Below are positions 53,248-62,986 of a DNA stretch of 64,000 bases, one piece after another; the stretch's first letter is position 1, and each line of letters begins with the position of its first letter. The notes under the pieces were generated by a model that ran no database searches, was not told the origin of the DNA, and worked only from the letters and a program-made list of their open reading frames with translations. This stretch comes from Janthinobacterium sp. 61 (lineage in GTDB: Bacteria > Pseudomonadota > Gammaproteobacteria > Burkholderiales > Burkholderiaceae_D). The position numbers and the translations under genes are program-made. The stretch covers positions 5,939,844-6,003,843 of the forward strand of contig NZ_PJMQ01000001.1 in NCBI RefSeq assembly GCF_002846335.1, read 5' to 3'.

Positions 53248-53768
53248 GCGCCCTGACGCTGGCCCAGCTGGTGGCCATCATGCCGTATGCGCGCCCACGC
53301 GCGGCAACATTCCTTGCTCCCCTAAATGCCGCCATGCTGGAGTTCGGCATCACTACGCCGGCGCGCCAGGCATCGTTCCTGTCGCAGGTTGGCCACGAAT
53401 CGGGAAGTCTGGCTTACGTGCGCGAACTGGCCAGCGGCGCGGCGTACGAGGGGCGGCGTGATCTGGGCAATACCTTGCCCGGCGACGGCGTGCGCTATAA
53501 GGGGCGCGGCCTGATCCAGATCACAGGCCGCGCCAACTATGCAGCCTGCGGTAAGGCGTTGGGCCTGGACCTGCTGGCCAAGCCCGATCTGCTCGAGCAG
53601 ATCGTCAATGCCTGCCGCAGCGCGGGCTGGTTCTGGCAGTCGAACGGCTTGAACGCACTGGCAGATGCTGGTGACCAGGTACGCGTTACGCGACGCGTGA
53701 ATGGCGGAACGAATGGTCTGGCCGAGCGCTTGGCGCTATTTGCCGCAGCCCAGCGGGTGCTGGCGTGA
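53244..53768 (+). CDS. Endolysin, glycoside hydrolase family 19
   Basis: A 174-residue lysozyme/chitinase-like enzyme: catalytic Glu52 in GHESG, second Glu69 in AYEGRRDLGN, and the GH19 loop GRGLIQITGRANY. No signal peptide, so release depends on the holin. Breaks peptidoglycan at the end of the lytic cycle. Confidence 0.93.
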   Translation: MSALTLAQLVAIMPYARPRAATFLAPLNAAMLEFGITTPARQASFLSQVGHESGSLAYVRELASGAAYEGRRDLGNTLPGDGVRYKGRGLIQITGRANYAACGKALGLDLLAKPDLLEQIVNACRSAGWFWQSNGLNALADAGDQVRVTRRVNGGTNGLAERLALFAAAQRVLA

Positions 53769-54274
53769 GCGCGCTGGTCAAGGTGCCCGGCTGGGCATAT
53801 CTGGTCTTGGTGCTGGTAGTGGTCGGCGCCATCGGCGGGGCGTACCTGCACTCGCAAGGCGTCACGCAGGGCAGGGCGGCCGTACAGGCGCTGTGGAATG
53901 CCGACAAGAAGACCCGTGCCGCTGCAGAAACGAAAGCGGTGGCGCAGCGCGTCGCCGAGAACCTGGTACAAGCCCGACAACAGGCAGCCACCGCGCTGGC
54001 CATCACGAAAGCCTACAATGAAGAAATCAACGATGTGCGCGCTCGCCTTGCTGCTGAGCGCATGCGCAAGCCAGCCTTCTGTGCAAGTACAGGACCTGCC
54101 GCCCCGGCCGGTAGCGATGGCGCCGAAGGAGGCGCTGCAGCCGATCCCTCCGGCGGGCTACTTCCTGACGCGGTGGCGCGAGATATTCAAGCCTTGATCC
54201 TGCAGACGGAGGAGGTGGCTGCGACAGGGCGGGCATGCCAGGCGTTCATACGGTCTAATGGCATGGGCCTATAG
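53765..54274 (+). CDS. Rz: Spanin inner-membrane subunit (Rz)
   Basis: A 169-residue protein starting with GTG (overlap with the endolysin stop). One N-terminal transmembrane helix (about 8-28) then a periplasmic coiled coil (ADKKTRAAAETKAVAQRVAE). Contains the Rz1 gene in another frame. Confidence 0.88.
   Translation: MSALVKVPGWAYLVLVLVVVGAIGGAYLHSQGVTQGRAAVQALWNADKKTRAAAETKAVAQRVAENLVQARQQAATALAITKAYNEEINDVRARLAAERMRKPAFCASTGPAAPAGSDGAEGGAAADPSGGLLPDAVARDIQALILQTEEVAATGRACQAFIRSNGMGL
54018..54197 (+). CDS. Rz1: Spanin outer-membrane lipoprotein (Rz1), nested in Rz
   Basis: A 59-residue lipoprotein: MKKSTMCALALLLSAC with lipobox Cys16, then a Pro-rich mature part (PPRPVAMAP, PIPPAGYF). Wholly nested in Rz in the +1 frame. 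The longer frame upstream is not needed. Confidence 0.88.
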   Translation: MKKSTMCALALLLSACASQPSVQVQDLPPRPVAMAPKEALQPIPPAGYFLTRWREIFKP

Positions 54275-54516
54275 TGCTGGTGCGTGGTAGAGCTGGTGCT
54301 TGACTGGTGCAAGTAGGTTGCATTATTGTTGATGTTACTCATACTTCCTTGCACTGATGCCCGCTTTGTAGATATGCATGTTGCATAAATTTGATGTATA
54401 CTCCTTCACGCAACCGTATGGGATCCATCATGATCATGATGCACAGCGGTTCGAAATTTCAACTTCTATTTGAGGAGGTTTTTATGCATACAATTCGCGA
54501 AGGTTGGGATGGCTAA
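54275..54516 (+). promoter_or_regulatory. AT-rich region before the moron gene, with a 10-codon leader ORF
   Basis: About 240 bp visibly richer in A/T than the surrounding genes. After GAGGAGG a short ORF at 54484-54516 reads MHTIREGWDG and stops exactly at the GTG of the next gene, which would couple translation. TTGCATAAATTTGATGTATACT near 54380-54402 holds a good -10 (TATACT) but no standard -35. Probably the moron's own promoter region. Confidence 0.45.
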
Positions 54517-55029
54517 GTGAGCGATCCCGTTCAGTCTGCCAAGGTAACACTATGGCTAGGCGAGAGTTTAGGCTTCTGGATACAAACAGGAGCCTTTCTT
54601 TTATCTGCCCTCGCTGCAGCTTTTATTATTTATCATAATGGAAAGCTTTCAAGATTACGTGCAACTATCGATCTTATCATGCACCAGAAGAGCGATCAGG
54701 AGCTTCTGAAATGTGTTTCGGAGGTCTATCGGCTTACTGATTCGAATCAAAGTTTCAGCGCGCTCAAAGCGGGATCTGAGGACTTAAAATGTGTATTGCG
54801 TGTCTTGAACAACCATGAGTTCATTGCTTGTGGTATTCGTTCAGAGGCATTCTCTGAGTCTGTTTACAAGCAAATGCAGTGTTCTAATTTGCTCAAGGTT
54901 TACCGATCATCTAAGCCGATGATAGATGACCTGAGAAGAAAGCATAGCATTCCAACATTATTCCAAGATTTTGAGTGGCTGGCAGAGCGCTGGAAAGCCT
55001 CGCCCGTCAAAAAAATCGGGAAAAAATGA
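54517..55029 (+). CDS. DUF4760-like membrane protein (moron)
   Basis: A 170-residue protein starting with GTG. One membrane helix (about 18-40, FWIQTGAFLLSALAAAFIIY) followed by a cytosolic helical domain with the DUF4760 pattern (SRLRATIDLIMHQKSDQELL, VLNNHEFIACGIRSEAFSESVYKQM). AT-rich, sits alone between lysis genes and integrase: a late-acquired cargo gene. Possible lysogen-expressed defence or conversion function (inference). Confidence 0.75.
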   Translation: MSDPVQSAKVTLWLGESLGFWIQTGAFLLSALAAAFIIYHNGKLSRLRATIDLIMHQKSDQELLKCVSEVYRLTDSNQSFSALKAGSEDLKCVLRVLNNHEFIACGIRSEAFSESVYKQMQCSNLLKVYRSSKPMIDDLRRKHSIPTLFQDFEWLAERWKASPVKKIGKK

Positions 55030-55111
55030 ACGAGCCGCATGGAGCGTAAATCTGGCGATATGTGGCCGTAGTGGTAGATAAGGGCACGCGCGCGATCGGG
55101 GCGCGGGAATT

Positions 55112-56365
55112 TTATGCTTCGGCCTGGCTGGGCATCGCCACGACGTTATTTGGTCGGCCATGCTCGCAGGCCACTAAGAATAGCGCCCATTGTTCCAGGG
55201 CGCGGCGGCGTTCCGGGATTTCTTCCCGCACATCATAGATGCCTTCCATTCCCTTGAGTGCGTGGTTAAGTGCGATTTCCGAAATCTCTCTTGAGATACC
55301 CATGTTCCGCATATGCCCCTTGGCGGTGCTACGCGTGTCATGAGGGGTAAAGCGTTGAATTTCTATATCCCCGCGTTCAAACGCTCGTGTGATCGCCGCC
55401 CAAAGGGTGGTCCGGCCGACGTGCTGCCCAGCGCGGCTAGGGCGCCTCGATGGCAGCACCCATTCCGAGTCATCAGATAGGTCACGCAGGTTGCTGAACC
55501 AGTTTAATACCGTTGGCGTGAGAGGAACAAGGAAGCCAGTACGCGTCTTGACAGACTCGTCAGGCACAAACCAGGTTGCACGGTCGAAATCGATATCCGT
55601 CCATTTTGCCTTTACGAGCTCGACAGATCGAACACAAGTTGCCAACATGATGCGGAATGCCAAGGCGTTTTCTGTTCCGATGTCCGCGATTGTGGATAAT
55701 AGTTTTCGCAAATCTTGCTCGGATAGCATCACTCGTTTCCTTGGTGCTGGCCGCTTGCCCATCAGCGCGGCCAGTTTGATCGCGGCACATGGATTGCTAT
55801 GTATTAACTGTTTGCCAATGGCATGATCAAATATTTGTGTTGTCGAGGTTAAGATCCTCTTCTGTACTTCCCACGTTTTCCCGGATTTTTCCAGCATGTG
55901 CACTACATGAGCAGGCGTAACGTCGATGACGTTTAGGGTCCCGAGTTTCGGCCCTATATCGTTGGTAAAGTCACTTTTTCGGTAATATATAGTACCTTTA
56001 GCAAATTCAGACGGCACAAGGCGCTTGATCGTGTAATCCTTGATCAGGGCGTTAACAGTCCAGGACATCTTGGAAGTCATGCGCGCCGCCTTCTTTTGCG
56101 CGGCCGGGTCTTGGCCTCCATCAATAGCGCCACGCTTCTCGCGAGCGATCTTCCTGGCAGCGGCCAGCGAGATGTCGGGGTAGTTTCCGATAGTCAGCTC
56201 CCGAGCCTTAGCGTCGCGCATGTACCGCAAAACCCAGCTCGCGGTGCCGGCGCGCGATAGAGTAAAAGTGAGCCCGCCACCGTCAGATTTTGCTATAGGC
56301 TCGCCCTTTGCAATCCATCGCTTGATCTGCAAGTCTTCCAGCTGGTTGGTCCCGCGCTTCGCCAT
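55112..56365 (-). CDS. int: Phage integrase (tyrosine recombinase, DUF4102/P4-like)
   Basis: A 417-residue integrase. N-terminal DUF4102-type domain (KSDGGGLTFTLSRAG, LTIGNYPDISLAAAR), core-binding domain about 100-200, catalytic R246 (CVRSVELVKAKW), H342-xx-R345 (PHDTRSTAKGHM), H368 (LNHAL) and Y377 (GIYDV). Lies 186 bp from the core at 56551 and reads away from it, so this is the enzyme for the xth site. Confidence 0.95.
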   Translation of the reverse strand: MAKRGTNQLEDLQIKRWIAKGEPIAKSDGGGLTFTLSRAGTASWVLRYMRDAKARELTIGNYPDISLAAARKIAREKRGAIDGGQDPAAQKKAARMTSKMSWTVNALIKDYTIKRLVPSEFAKGTIYYRKSDFTNDIGPKLGTLNVIDVTPAHVVHMLEKSGKTWEVQKRILTSTTQIFDHAIGKQLIHSNPCAAIKLAALMGKRPAPRKRVMLSEQDLRKLLSTIADIGTENALAFRIMLATCVRSVELVKAKWTDIDFDRATWFVPDESVKTRTGFLVPLTPTVLNWFSNLRDLSDDSEWVLPSRRPSRAGQHVGRTTLWAAITRAFERGDIEIQRFTPHDTRSTAKGHMRNMGISREISEIALNHALKGMEGIYDVREEIPERRRALEQWALFLVACEHGRPNNVVAMPSQAEA

Positions 56366-56400
56366 TTCTCTTCCGCCTATTGTGTGCTGTCCATATCGGG

Positions 56401-56431
56401 TTTGTAGCTAGCTACAAATCTAGCTACAAAT
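56401..56431. repeat. Right-end CTAGCTACAAAT repeats, candidate arm sites
   Basis: Direct pair at 56408-56419 and 56420-56431, with an overlapping inverted partial unit (TTTGTAGCTAG, 56401-56411). Located between the integrase start and the core, matching the pair at 17843-17866. Confidence 0.6.
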
Positions 56432-56550
56432 TTCACAGGCGCCATTGTGCGTTAACCTGAGACACAAAGAAACAGTTTTTTCGGCCGCAAAGGGCTAAAA
56501 TAGCCAAGATTGGCATGCAAGGATACAACTTGATACCCGAATGAAACTGG

Positions 56551-56567
56551 CAGGTGGCAATTTTCAT
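56551..56567. other. Internal attachment site at the phage-phage junction
   Basis: The same 17-bp core as at 17765, here with phage right-end sequence to its left and phage left-end sequence to its right. This is the sequence expected of attP or of the junction between two tandem prophages. Confidence 0.8.
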
Positions 56568-56628
56568 TATTTGATTTGCAGTCATGTTTTATGCGGGTTC
56601 TAAGGCTTCGTGTCTTGTAAAAATCGAT

Positions 56629-56652
56629 CTAGCTACAAATCTAGCTACAAAT
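56629..56652. repeat. Copy-2 CTAGCTACAAAT pair
   Basis: Identical to 17843-17866. With the pair at 56408-56431 it flanks the internal core on both sides, 78 and 120 bp away from it. Confidence 0.6.
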
Positions 56653-56700
56653 CGTTGATGAGCCACTTTGGGGCGCTTCTTGCCGCATCATACACGGCCT

Positions 56701-56901
56701 TTATTCGTCCGGCTTTCTTCCTCTCATGGCCAAAGCCAGGCTTTCCGACGTGATTCGGCTGGCGCCGATGCTGATCTTGACCAGGACCAGCTGGCCGCGC
56801 GACACCATGCGGTACAGTGTGGCGCGGGATACCTCTAGGCGCTCCATGGCGCTGCTGATTTTGTACAGGCGTTGTTCGACAGGTTGTGGCGTAGTGTTCA
56901 T
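56701..56901 (-). CDS. AlpA-like HTH protein, copy 2
   Basis: Identical to 17915-18115. Confidence 0.75.
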   Translation of the reverse strand: MNTTPQPVEQRLYKISSAMERLEVSRATLYRMVSRGQLVLVKISIGASRITSESLALAMRGRKPDE

Positions 56902-57188
56902 GATGCGTTCTCCATTTGCAGGGTCTTTATAAGGTCGAGCTGGCGCGGGTCGCTGCGGTCCAGCACGTAGATGTAGGTCATACCGCCCGGCGAGCGGTCG
57001 TCGCAGTCCGGCTGGTCGTTGGCCACGGCCAGCGCTGCAGCGCTCGAGCACACGCCCACGGAGCGTTCGAACAGGCAGCCCTCGCAGCTGGGAGCGTTCG
57101 CTTCCTGCGCTTTGAAGCGCACGGCCGCCGGGTTGATCGGTTCGTCGCGCTCGCCACGCCACTTGTCGCTTGTGATGCATTTAGTCAT
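56898..57188 (-). CDS. Cysteine-rich early protein, copy 2
   Basis: Identical to 18112-18402. Confidence 0.7.
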   Translation of the reverse strand: MTKCITSDKWRGERDEPINPAAVRFKAQEANAPSCEGCLFERSVGVCSSAAALAVANDQPDCDDRSPGGMTYIYVLDRSDPRQLDLIKTLQMENAS

Positions 57189-58300
57189 GCTGCCACCTCA
57201 ATTTCTGCAAAAAGTGTCGACTCCGCCTGGATGCGTTTGCGCGCGATCTCGGCGTAGGCCGGGTTCAGCTCGATACCGATGCAGTCGCGCTGCAGGCGGT
57301 CGGCGACAAGACCGGTGGTGCCAGCACCGAAAAACGGGTCCAGTACCACGCCGCCTGGCGGACAGCCTGCGCGAATGCAGTTTTCCGGCAGCTCAGGCGG
57401 GAACGTGGCAAAGTGCGCTTCGGCGAACGAATGCGTCGCCATAGTCCAGACGCTGCGTTTATTGCGGAAGCCGTCGGGGATAGAATCTTCCCGATCCGGC
57501 CTGTGAGTGCCGACGGTTTGGCCAGGAATCGCCGCGGCCCGCTTGGAGTCCTTCCGCTTGAATGTATCGCGGGCAGAGACACGGCCTCGCCCTCTGTCTG
57601 CAGCGTCAGTGCCATGGCCGGATCCGACGCCACGACTGACAGCTTTCATTGGACCGTTGGTTTTTCCTGGGACGCGGGTGCTGCCTGCTTGATTTTCGAT
57701 GTCCTGCGCAAGTCTGGACACGGTACTGGCCGTTACCGGCTCCCTGATCGCCTTGGCGTCGTAGAAATACTTCTCGCTTTTCGTCAGCAGAAAGATGTAC
57801 TCATGGCTTTTTGTGCAACGATCACGCACTGACTCGGGCATGGGATTGGGCTTGCTCCAGACAATGTCCTGGCGCACCCACCAGCCGGCGTCCTGCAGCG
57901 CAATCGCGAGCCGGTGTGGCATCATGCAGAGGTCTTTCGGTTTGAACCCCTCCAGTTTTTTGCGGTTAGGCTGCGTATTGACCATGCCGCGGCGTATAAA
58001 TCGCTCGCCTTGGTCGCCGCCACCTGGCGCGCGGCCAACGGTGCCCGAGCCGGTGGCATAGCTGTCGCCCATATTGATCCAGCATGTGCCGTCAGGGCGC
58101 AGCACACGGCGCACCTCTTCGAACACGCCGACCATGACCTCGATGAACTCGGCAGGCGATGCTTCTAGGCCGATCTGGCCATCGACGCCGTAGTCGCGTA
58201 GCCCCCAGTATGGCGGGCTGGTAACGCAACAATGGACGGAGTCGGCGGCCAAGGTGCGCAGCTGTTCGCGCACGTCGCCGATAAGAATTTTCACCGTCAT
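57185..58300 (-). CDS. N6/N4 DNA methyltransferase, copy 2
   Basis: Identical to 18399-19514, with SPPY and FFGAGTTG motifs intact. Confidence 0.9.
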   Translation of the reverse strand: MTVKILIGDVREQLRTLAADSVHCCVTSPPYWGLRDYGVDGQIGLEASPAEFIEVMVGVFEEVRRVLRPDGTCWINMGDSYATGSGTVGRAPGGGDQGERFIRRGMVNTQPNRKKLEGFKPKDLCMMPHRLAIALQDAGWWVRQDIVWSKPNPMPESVRDRCTKSHEYIFLLTKSEKYFYDAKAIREPVTASTVSRLAQDIENQAGSTRVPGKTNGPMKAVSRGVGSGHGTDAADRGRGRVSARDTFKRKDSKRAAAIPGQTVGTHRPDREDSIPDGFRNKRSVWTMATHSFAEAHFATFPPELPENCIRAGCPPGGVVLDPFFGAGTTGLVADRLQRDCIGIELNPAYAEIARKRIQAESTLFAEIEVAA

Positions 58301-58458
58301 GACGCCACCTTGGCACATTTGACACAGCGCCCGTACTGGGCCAGCTGGCGCGCGGTGCTGGCCTTGCCGCAGGCGCAGCGCTTGCGGATCAACGAATACA
58401 CTGGTCCCTTGTTGTTTGCCTGGTGCTGGCGTTCGACGCGGGCGAGGTCGTACATCAT
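58297..58458 (-). CDS. 53-residue zinc-finger-like protein, copy 2
   Basis: Identical to 19511-19672, same 4-bp overlaps. Confidence 0.75.
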   Translation of the reverse strand: MMYDLARVERQHQANNKGPVYSLIRKRCACGKASTARQLAQYGRCVKCAKVAS

Positions 58459-60033
58459 GCTGCCCTCGCCATCTGAGAAAGTGGCTGGTAGTTAGCCCGA
58501 ATTACAGCTTCTCCCAGCTTCGGTGGCACCGCGTTGCCACACATCGCCACCTGCGTCGCCTTCGAGAAAACACGGCCATCATGGCCACGATCGATGATGT
58601 AATTACGTGGAAAGCTGCTGATGTTGTACAGCTCGCGTGGTGACAGCATGCGAAGGCAGATATCCACGATCACGTACGGATCGCCTTTGATCCAAACGGT
58701 GACCAGGGCCAGGCGATCCTTGGTCGTGATCGTGGACAGCGGCTCGCGCAGGTCGCCCCACTGGCCGCCGCTGCCGTAATACCGGATAAAGAAAGCAGCG
58801 CAGCGCAGCGCGCCTTCTTCCGCCTCGGGTGCCAGGTGATACTCGACCAGGCCATGGTGCTGCCCACCGGCGCTGATGGTATGCAGCGGTGCCTTGAGGT
58901 CGGCCGCTGCGCAGTTCCCTCGCAGATGCAGCAGGTGTGCCATCACCGGGCGCTGTTGGCCTCCTGTATGGGTGATGGTCGACAGTGGATCGCGCATGTC
59001 ACGCGCTGGCGTCGAATTGAAGCCACCGTTTGCCTGATCGATGAACGCTGCAACCAGACGCGGTTCGGCCACCGCCATGGAGCCTCCGCGCGGCCATGCG
59101 GTTATGGTGCGTAGCGGCTCGCGAATCGATGTGACGCCCTCGCTGGACCAGTTGGCCAGCTCTATGATGAATGGATCAGCGTTATCAAGGACGTATCGCT
59201 TGAGGCCCACAGCCAAGCGCGTGTTTGTCGCCTCGGCAAGCGGCCGGGCGCGATCGAATATCGATTTCGACGGAATGCTGAAATCGATGTGCTCGTAGGC
59301 TGCGCGCCACTTCTTCTTTCCGGCCAGGGGCAACTTGTGATGGGAGGGTTGCGGCCATACGATCGGCTCACCATCACAGCGCGCCACCCAGAACAGGCGA
59401 ACGCGTGACGTAGATGCCCCGTGGTCAGCGGCGCATAGCAACTTGTCATCAGTCACGTATCCCATGCTTTGAATGATCCGGTTGAACTTTTTCCAGGTGC
59501 GGCCGGCATGTTTCGGATTCGGGATGAGGTATTGTTGCTGCACCGGAATACGCTCACCAGGTGCGGCAACCGTGCCGTCGAGCCGCATGGCACGGCCCGG
59601 TGACCTTGCATCGCTTGGCGATCAGGGGCCCCCAGCTGCGGATCTGCTTGACGTTTTCCAGCGTCATGACACGTGGTCGCTTCTGACCTGCCCAGCGTGC
59701 GCCGATCCACGGCAGGCCGCGCAGTCGCGCGCTACGCGGCTGACCGCCCTTGGCCTGGCTGTGGTCGGTGCAATCAGGGCTCATGTGCAGCAGACCGACC
59801 GGCATGTCGCCAGTGACGTCTCGCGGGTCCACATCAAATACGTCAGCGCAAAAGTGCTTGGTTTGTGGGTGATTCGCCTCGTGCATGCTGCAAGCATCGC
59901 TGTTGTGGTTGACGGCGATATCAACCGGCCGGCCAATGGCGGCCTCGATCGCCTGCGACATGCCGCCGCCGCAGGAAAATTCATCCACGACCAGCTCATC
60001 ATGGATTGGCAAGAGAAATTGACGAGCGTTCAC
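58455..60033 (-). pseudogene. C5-cytosine methyltransferase, copy 2, frameshifted
   Basis: Same as 19669-21246 except for one extra C in the run at 59596-59598. The frame breaks after about 145 codons, beyond the catalytic Cys but before the rest of the enzyme. Either a true mutation or a sequence error. Confidence 0.8.
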
Positions 60034-61123
60034 GCGCACACCTCCTGCTCGCCAGCGATCTGGATCACCTTGTTGGGCGCGCAGTCCCAGCCGCGCACTT
60101 CGTCAGCGGTGAACTTTCCGGCCTGCGACAGGTCGCTCGTATAGCCGCGGCAGCCTGCACGGTGATACACATTGCTCTCAGTGTGCCAAATAGCGAACAG
60201 CGGCGGATTGCCCGGGAACAGAATGTCACGAAGCACAGCGGCGCGCTCAAAGTTCATCGCTTTGATCGCCTTGGCCAGTTCGCCTTCGAGGCGAAGTCGG
60301 CGATCCCTGGCGTTACGCTTTACACGCGGGTCGCCAGGGCATCTTGCCCAGATCGCTGTATGCCACACTGATGTCATGGCGTAGCGCCCGGTGACGATCT
60401 GCCAGTTGCCATTGAGGTCGTAGAATGCCGTCCCGCAAATGACGCGGCCGGACCGGTCGATTGCATACACTTTGCTGCCGTTTTCCAAGGCGACGCCGTC
60501 AGCAGCAAAAGCCCTGATCCTTGTTGCTGATGTTCGCGCGGTCGAGCGCTGCGACGTAATGGCCCGTGGTGCGGCGGCAGTGAGCTGCGTACTCGAGCGC
60601 GGTGGCGCGCATGAAGCCGAGCACCGGCTTGGGTTGCTCAAATTCATATCCGGTCATGACATTCAGCAGATAATCGCGAATGCGGCGGCGCGAGCGCTCC
60701 ATCTCGATGCGCACCAGGTACGGCATGCAAGCCTCCTTGTCCACTCGTACCGTCCTTCGTTATCGGGCCGCGTCGGGCAGTTTACGGACGGAACATCTTG
60801 AAGCTGATGCAGCGCCCGCTGATGTCCAGGTCCGCCTTCAAGTTACCCTTCGTGCAGAAGCGTTTCGATTCAACAGACCAGCGCGCGACGTCGCCACCGT
60901 AGTGTTTCACCGCGTGTTCGTCGATCTCGGGCATGGTGCAGGTCCAGCCCAGGCGATTCAACGTTTGTACTATGCGAGCGAAGACCTCGCGCTTGAACTG
61001 GCGATTCCAGGCTTTCTCCGCCTGGTAGTTGCCAGCGGCGCGAATGCCTTCTTCCCAAATGCTCAGGGAGGCATCGCCAAAAATGATATTTCCTGCACGA
61101 TTGATACGGCCTATGGTCATCAT
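60030..61123 (-). pseudogene. UvrB/UvrC-motif early protein, copy 2, frameshifted
   Basis: Counterpart of 21243-22337 with three indels: extra A at 60507-60510, a missing T at about 60740 and a missing T at about 60789. The net frame is destroyed. Confidence 0.8.
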
Positions 61124-61843
61124 GCGGCGCTCCTGGCGCGTTCAGCCATTCGGGCAGCACCGTGCCCACCGTGTCGACGCGCATCGGCATCAGCACGGCA
61201 ATGAAATCGGGAAGGTCAGCGATACGCGCCACCGTGCATGCGTTCCGATCGCCTTCGACGTTGTAAAACTCGATGGCGCGCATGTACACGTTGCGACGCA
61301 GCGCGCGCTCGGCGACGTTGGTGGACTGCGTCACCAAGCCGATCAACGTGCCGTTGACGGCTGCTACCATGCCGCGTTGCAACCTTTCGGCGCGCGGAAT
61401 GACGCGCTCGTAGGACGGGTAGGGTATCGAACCGTCTATTACGGGCGAACCGGGCTGAATGTAGACTTCGACACCATGCTGGTCGATCACAGCCAAGCGG
61501 TTATTACGCATCACTACCAGGCGCTCGGCGCCACCGACGGCGCAGGCCGCCAGCGTACCGCGATCAAATTTGAAGGTGGCCGCAACTTCGCACACCGCGT
61601 TTTTGTCGTGATAGATGCCCATGGCATGCCCGTTGGTGGCGCAAATGATGGCGCCGCCTCCCGGTGCTGGCGACACGTTGATGCCGCGCAGGTAGTAGCG
61701 TGCCTCGCCCATCTTGGCGATGAATGGTGCGACGATCGCGCAGCACCAGGCGCTCAGTTCCAACTTGGCGTGCACGGCCACGTCGCTGGCCGCCGCGTCG
61801 CTGCCGATTGGCAGCTGGTCGGGTGTTTTTTGCGGGCGTTCAC
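61120..61843 (-). pseudogene. Sliding-clamp-like protein, copy 2, frameshifted
   Basis: Counterpart of 22334-23059 with one base missing a few codons after the GTG start (about 61830) and one missing near the C-terminus (about 61137-61141). The middle frame is open but not from the original start. Confidence 0.8.
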
Positions 61844-62130
61844 AGCACACCACCTTTCGCATCCAGCAGCTGCTCAAGCTCGCGCTCCAGCCGGTTGCGG
61901 GTGGTGATCAGGCAGCTGGCCTGGACGCGGCGCCCCGTCTCGATGCTGGTTAGGCGGTCGATCTCGGCTTGCGCCGACCTAGCGCCGGCACCCCAGCCCA
62001 GGACCAGTACAGAAACCAAGATGATGGCGGCGCTGACTGCTGGCTCGATTTCGCCCAGGCTCACGGCTAGGCTGCCTGTGATGATGCCGATGATGGCCAT
62101 GGCGATGACCAAGTAGGTATTGAATTTCAT
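61840..62130 (-). CDS. Two-helix membrane protein, copy 2
   Basis: Identical to 23056-23346. Just upstream the A-run at about 62144-62151 is one base longer than in copy 1, outside any gene. Confidence 0.65.
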   Translation of the reverse strand: MKFNTYLVIAMAIIGIITGSLAVSLGEIEPAVSAAIILVSVLVLGWGAGARSAQAEIDRLTSIETGRRVQASCLITTRNRLERELEQLLDAKGGVL

Positions 62131-62172
62131 GTAATGCCCTTAAGAAAAAAAGCAAAGAAAATTGATAAATAG

Positions 62173-62834
62173 TTAAATTGGCAATCTGCGGACGGCGCGG
62201 GCGCGGCCCTCGTACGAGCGGTAGCCGTCGTACTGGCCGCCATTGCCGAAACCCTGACCCCACGCGCGAGAGGGGCCGGCCTGCTCACTGGACCAGTAGT
62301 AGCGTGCTTGGAACTGGTCAGGCAGGTTTGCCATGAGTAGTCGCTGCTCAGCACGTGTTGGCAGGGTTGCGCCCTTGGCTTCGGCCCACGCGCATGCGGC
62401 TTCCCAGGTGACGTCGTCGGTGTCGCCGTCCAGCAGAACTAGGTGCTGGTCTGGCGCGCCGTCGGCGCCTCGGATGATGCCGGCATACATGCCGCCAGCG
62501 AAGGTGCTGCCGATGGCGCCGGGCCCGCCAGCAGTTCCAGGGCGGAAAGCGCATCGCTGTAGTTCAAGCGGGACATGCGCGCGTCGGCTTGGGCCTGATC
62601 CATGCCCCAGGTGTGCATGAACATGGCGCGGATCTCGGCGACGAGTTCGCTGTCTTCGGGCCACAGTTCAGCTTCGACCAGGCGGTCGGCGATCAGGTCG
62701 ATGGCTGATGCTGGCTTTGCGCCAGGCTGATCGCTGGCATTGGCCTGGATGATTGCGTTGCATACAGCGCAGGTGAGGAAGGGGATTTTGACTGTGGCGC
62801 TGAGTTCTGGTGTGCTGCTGGCGGCGTGTGACAT
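62173..62834 (-). pseudogene. DUF1566-type protein, copy 2, frameshifted
   Basis: Counterpart of 23388-24050; a G is missing from the run at 62521-62523 (GGG instead of GGGG), breaking the frame near residue 105. Confidence 0.8.
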
Positions 62835-62872
62835 TTTCTCTCCATCGGTTGAGGTGGTGCGTCGATGGATGG

Positions 62873-62913
62873 ATAGTAGCACTGCTATTTTTTCAATGCA
62901 ATAGCAATGCTAT
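62873..62913 (-). promoter_or_regulatory. Early-left promoter and two operators, copy 2
   Basis: Same TTGCAT-N17-TACTAT promoter and both ATAGCAATGCTAT-type operators as at 24089-24129. Confidence 0.75.
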
Positions 62914-62936
62914 TTAAAATTAATATTTTTATGAGA

Positions 62937-62969
62937 AATAAAAAAGCCCGCACGATGGCGGGCTTTTTC
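62937..62969. terminator. cI-operon terminator, copy 2
   Basis: Same hairpin as 24153-24185. Confidence 0.8.
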
Positions 62970-62986
62970 TTGTTCAGATTTTAGGC

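Larger units (their letters stand above)
17765..56550. mobile_element. Complete lambda-like prophage, copy 1 (38,786 bp)
   Basis: The unit is bounded by the repeated core at 17765 and 56551. It contains an integrase, CI/Cro switch, replication genes, HNH-terminase-portal-protease-capsid block of HK97 type, long non-contractile tail genes (tape measure, no sheath), and lysis genes. Every expected module is present and all copy-1 genes are open, so it looks functional. Siphovirus morphology is inferred from a tail tube and G/GT-type chaperones without sheath or baseplate-wedge genes. Confidence 0.92.
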
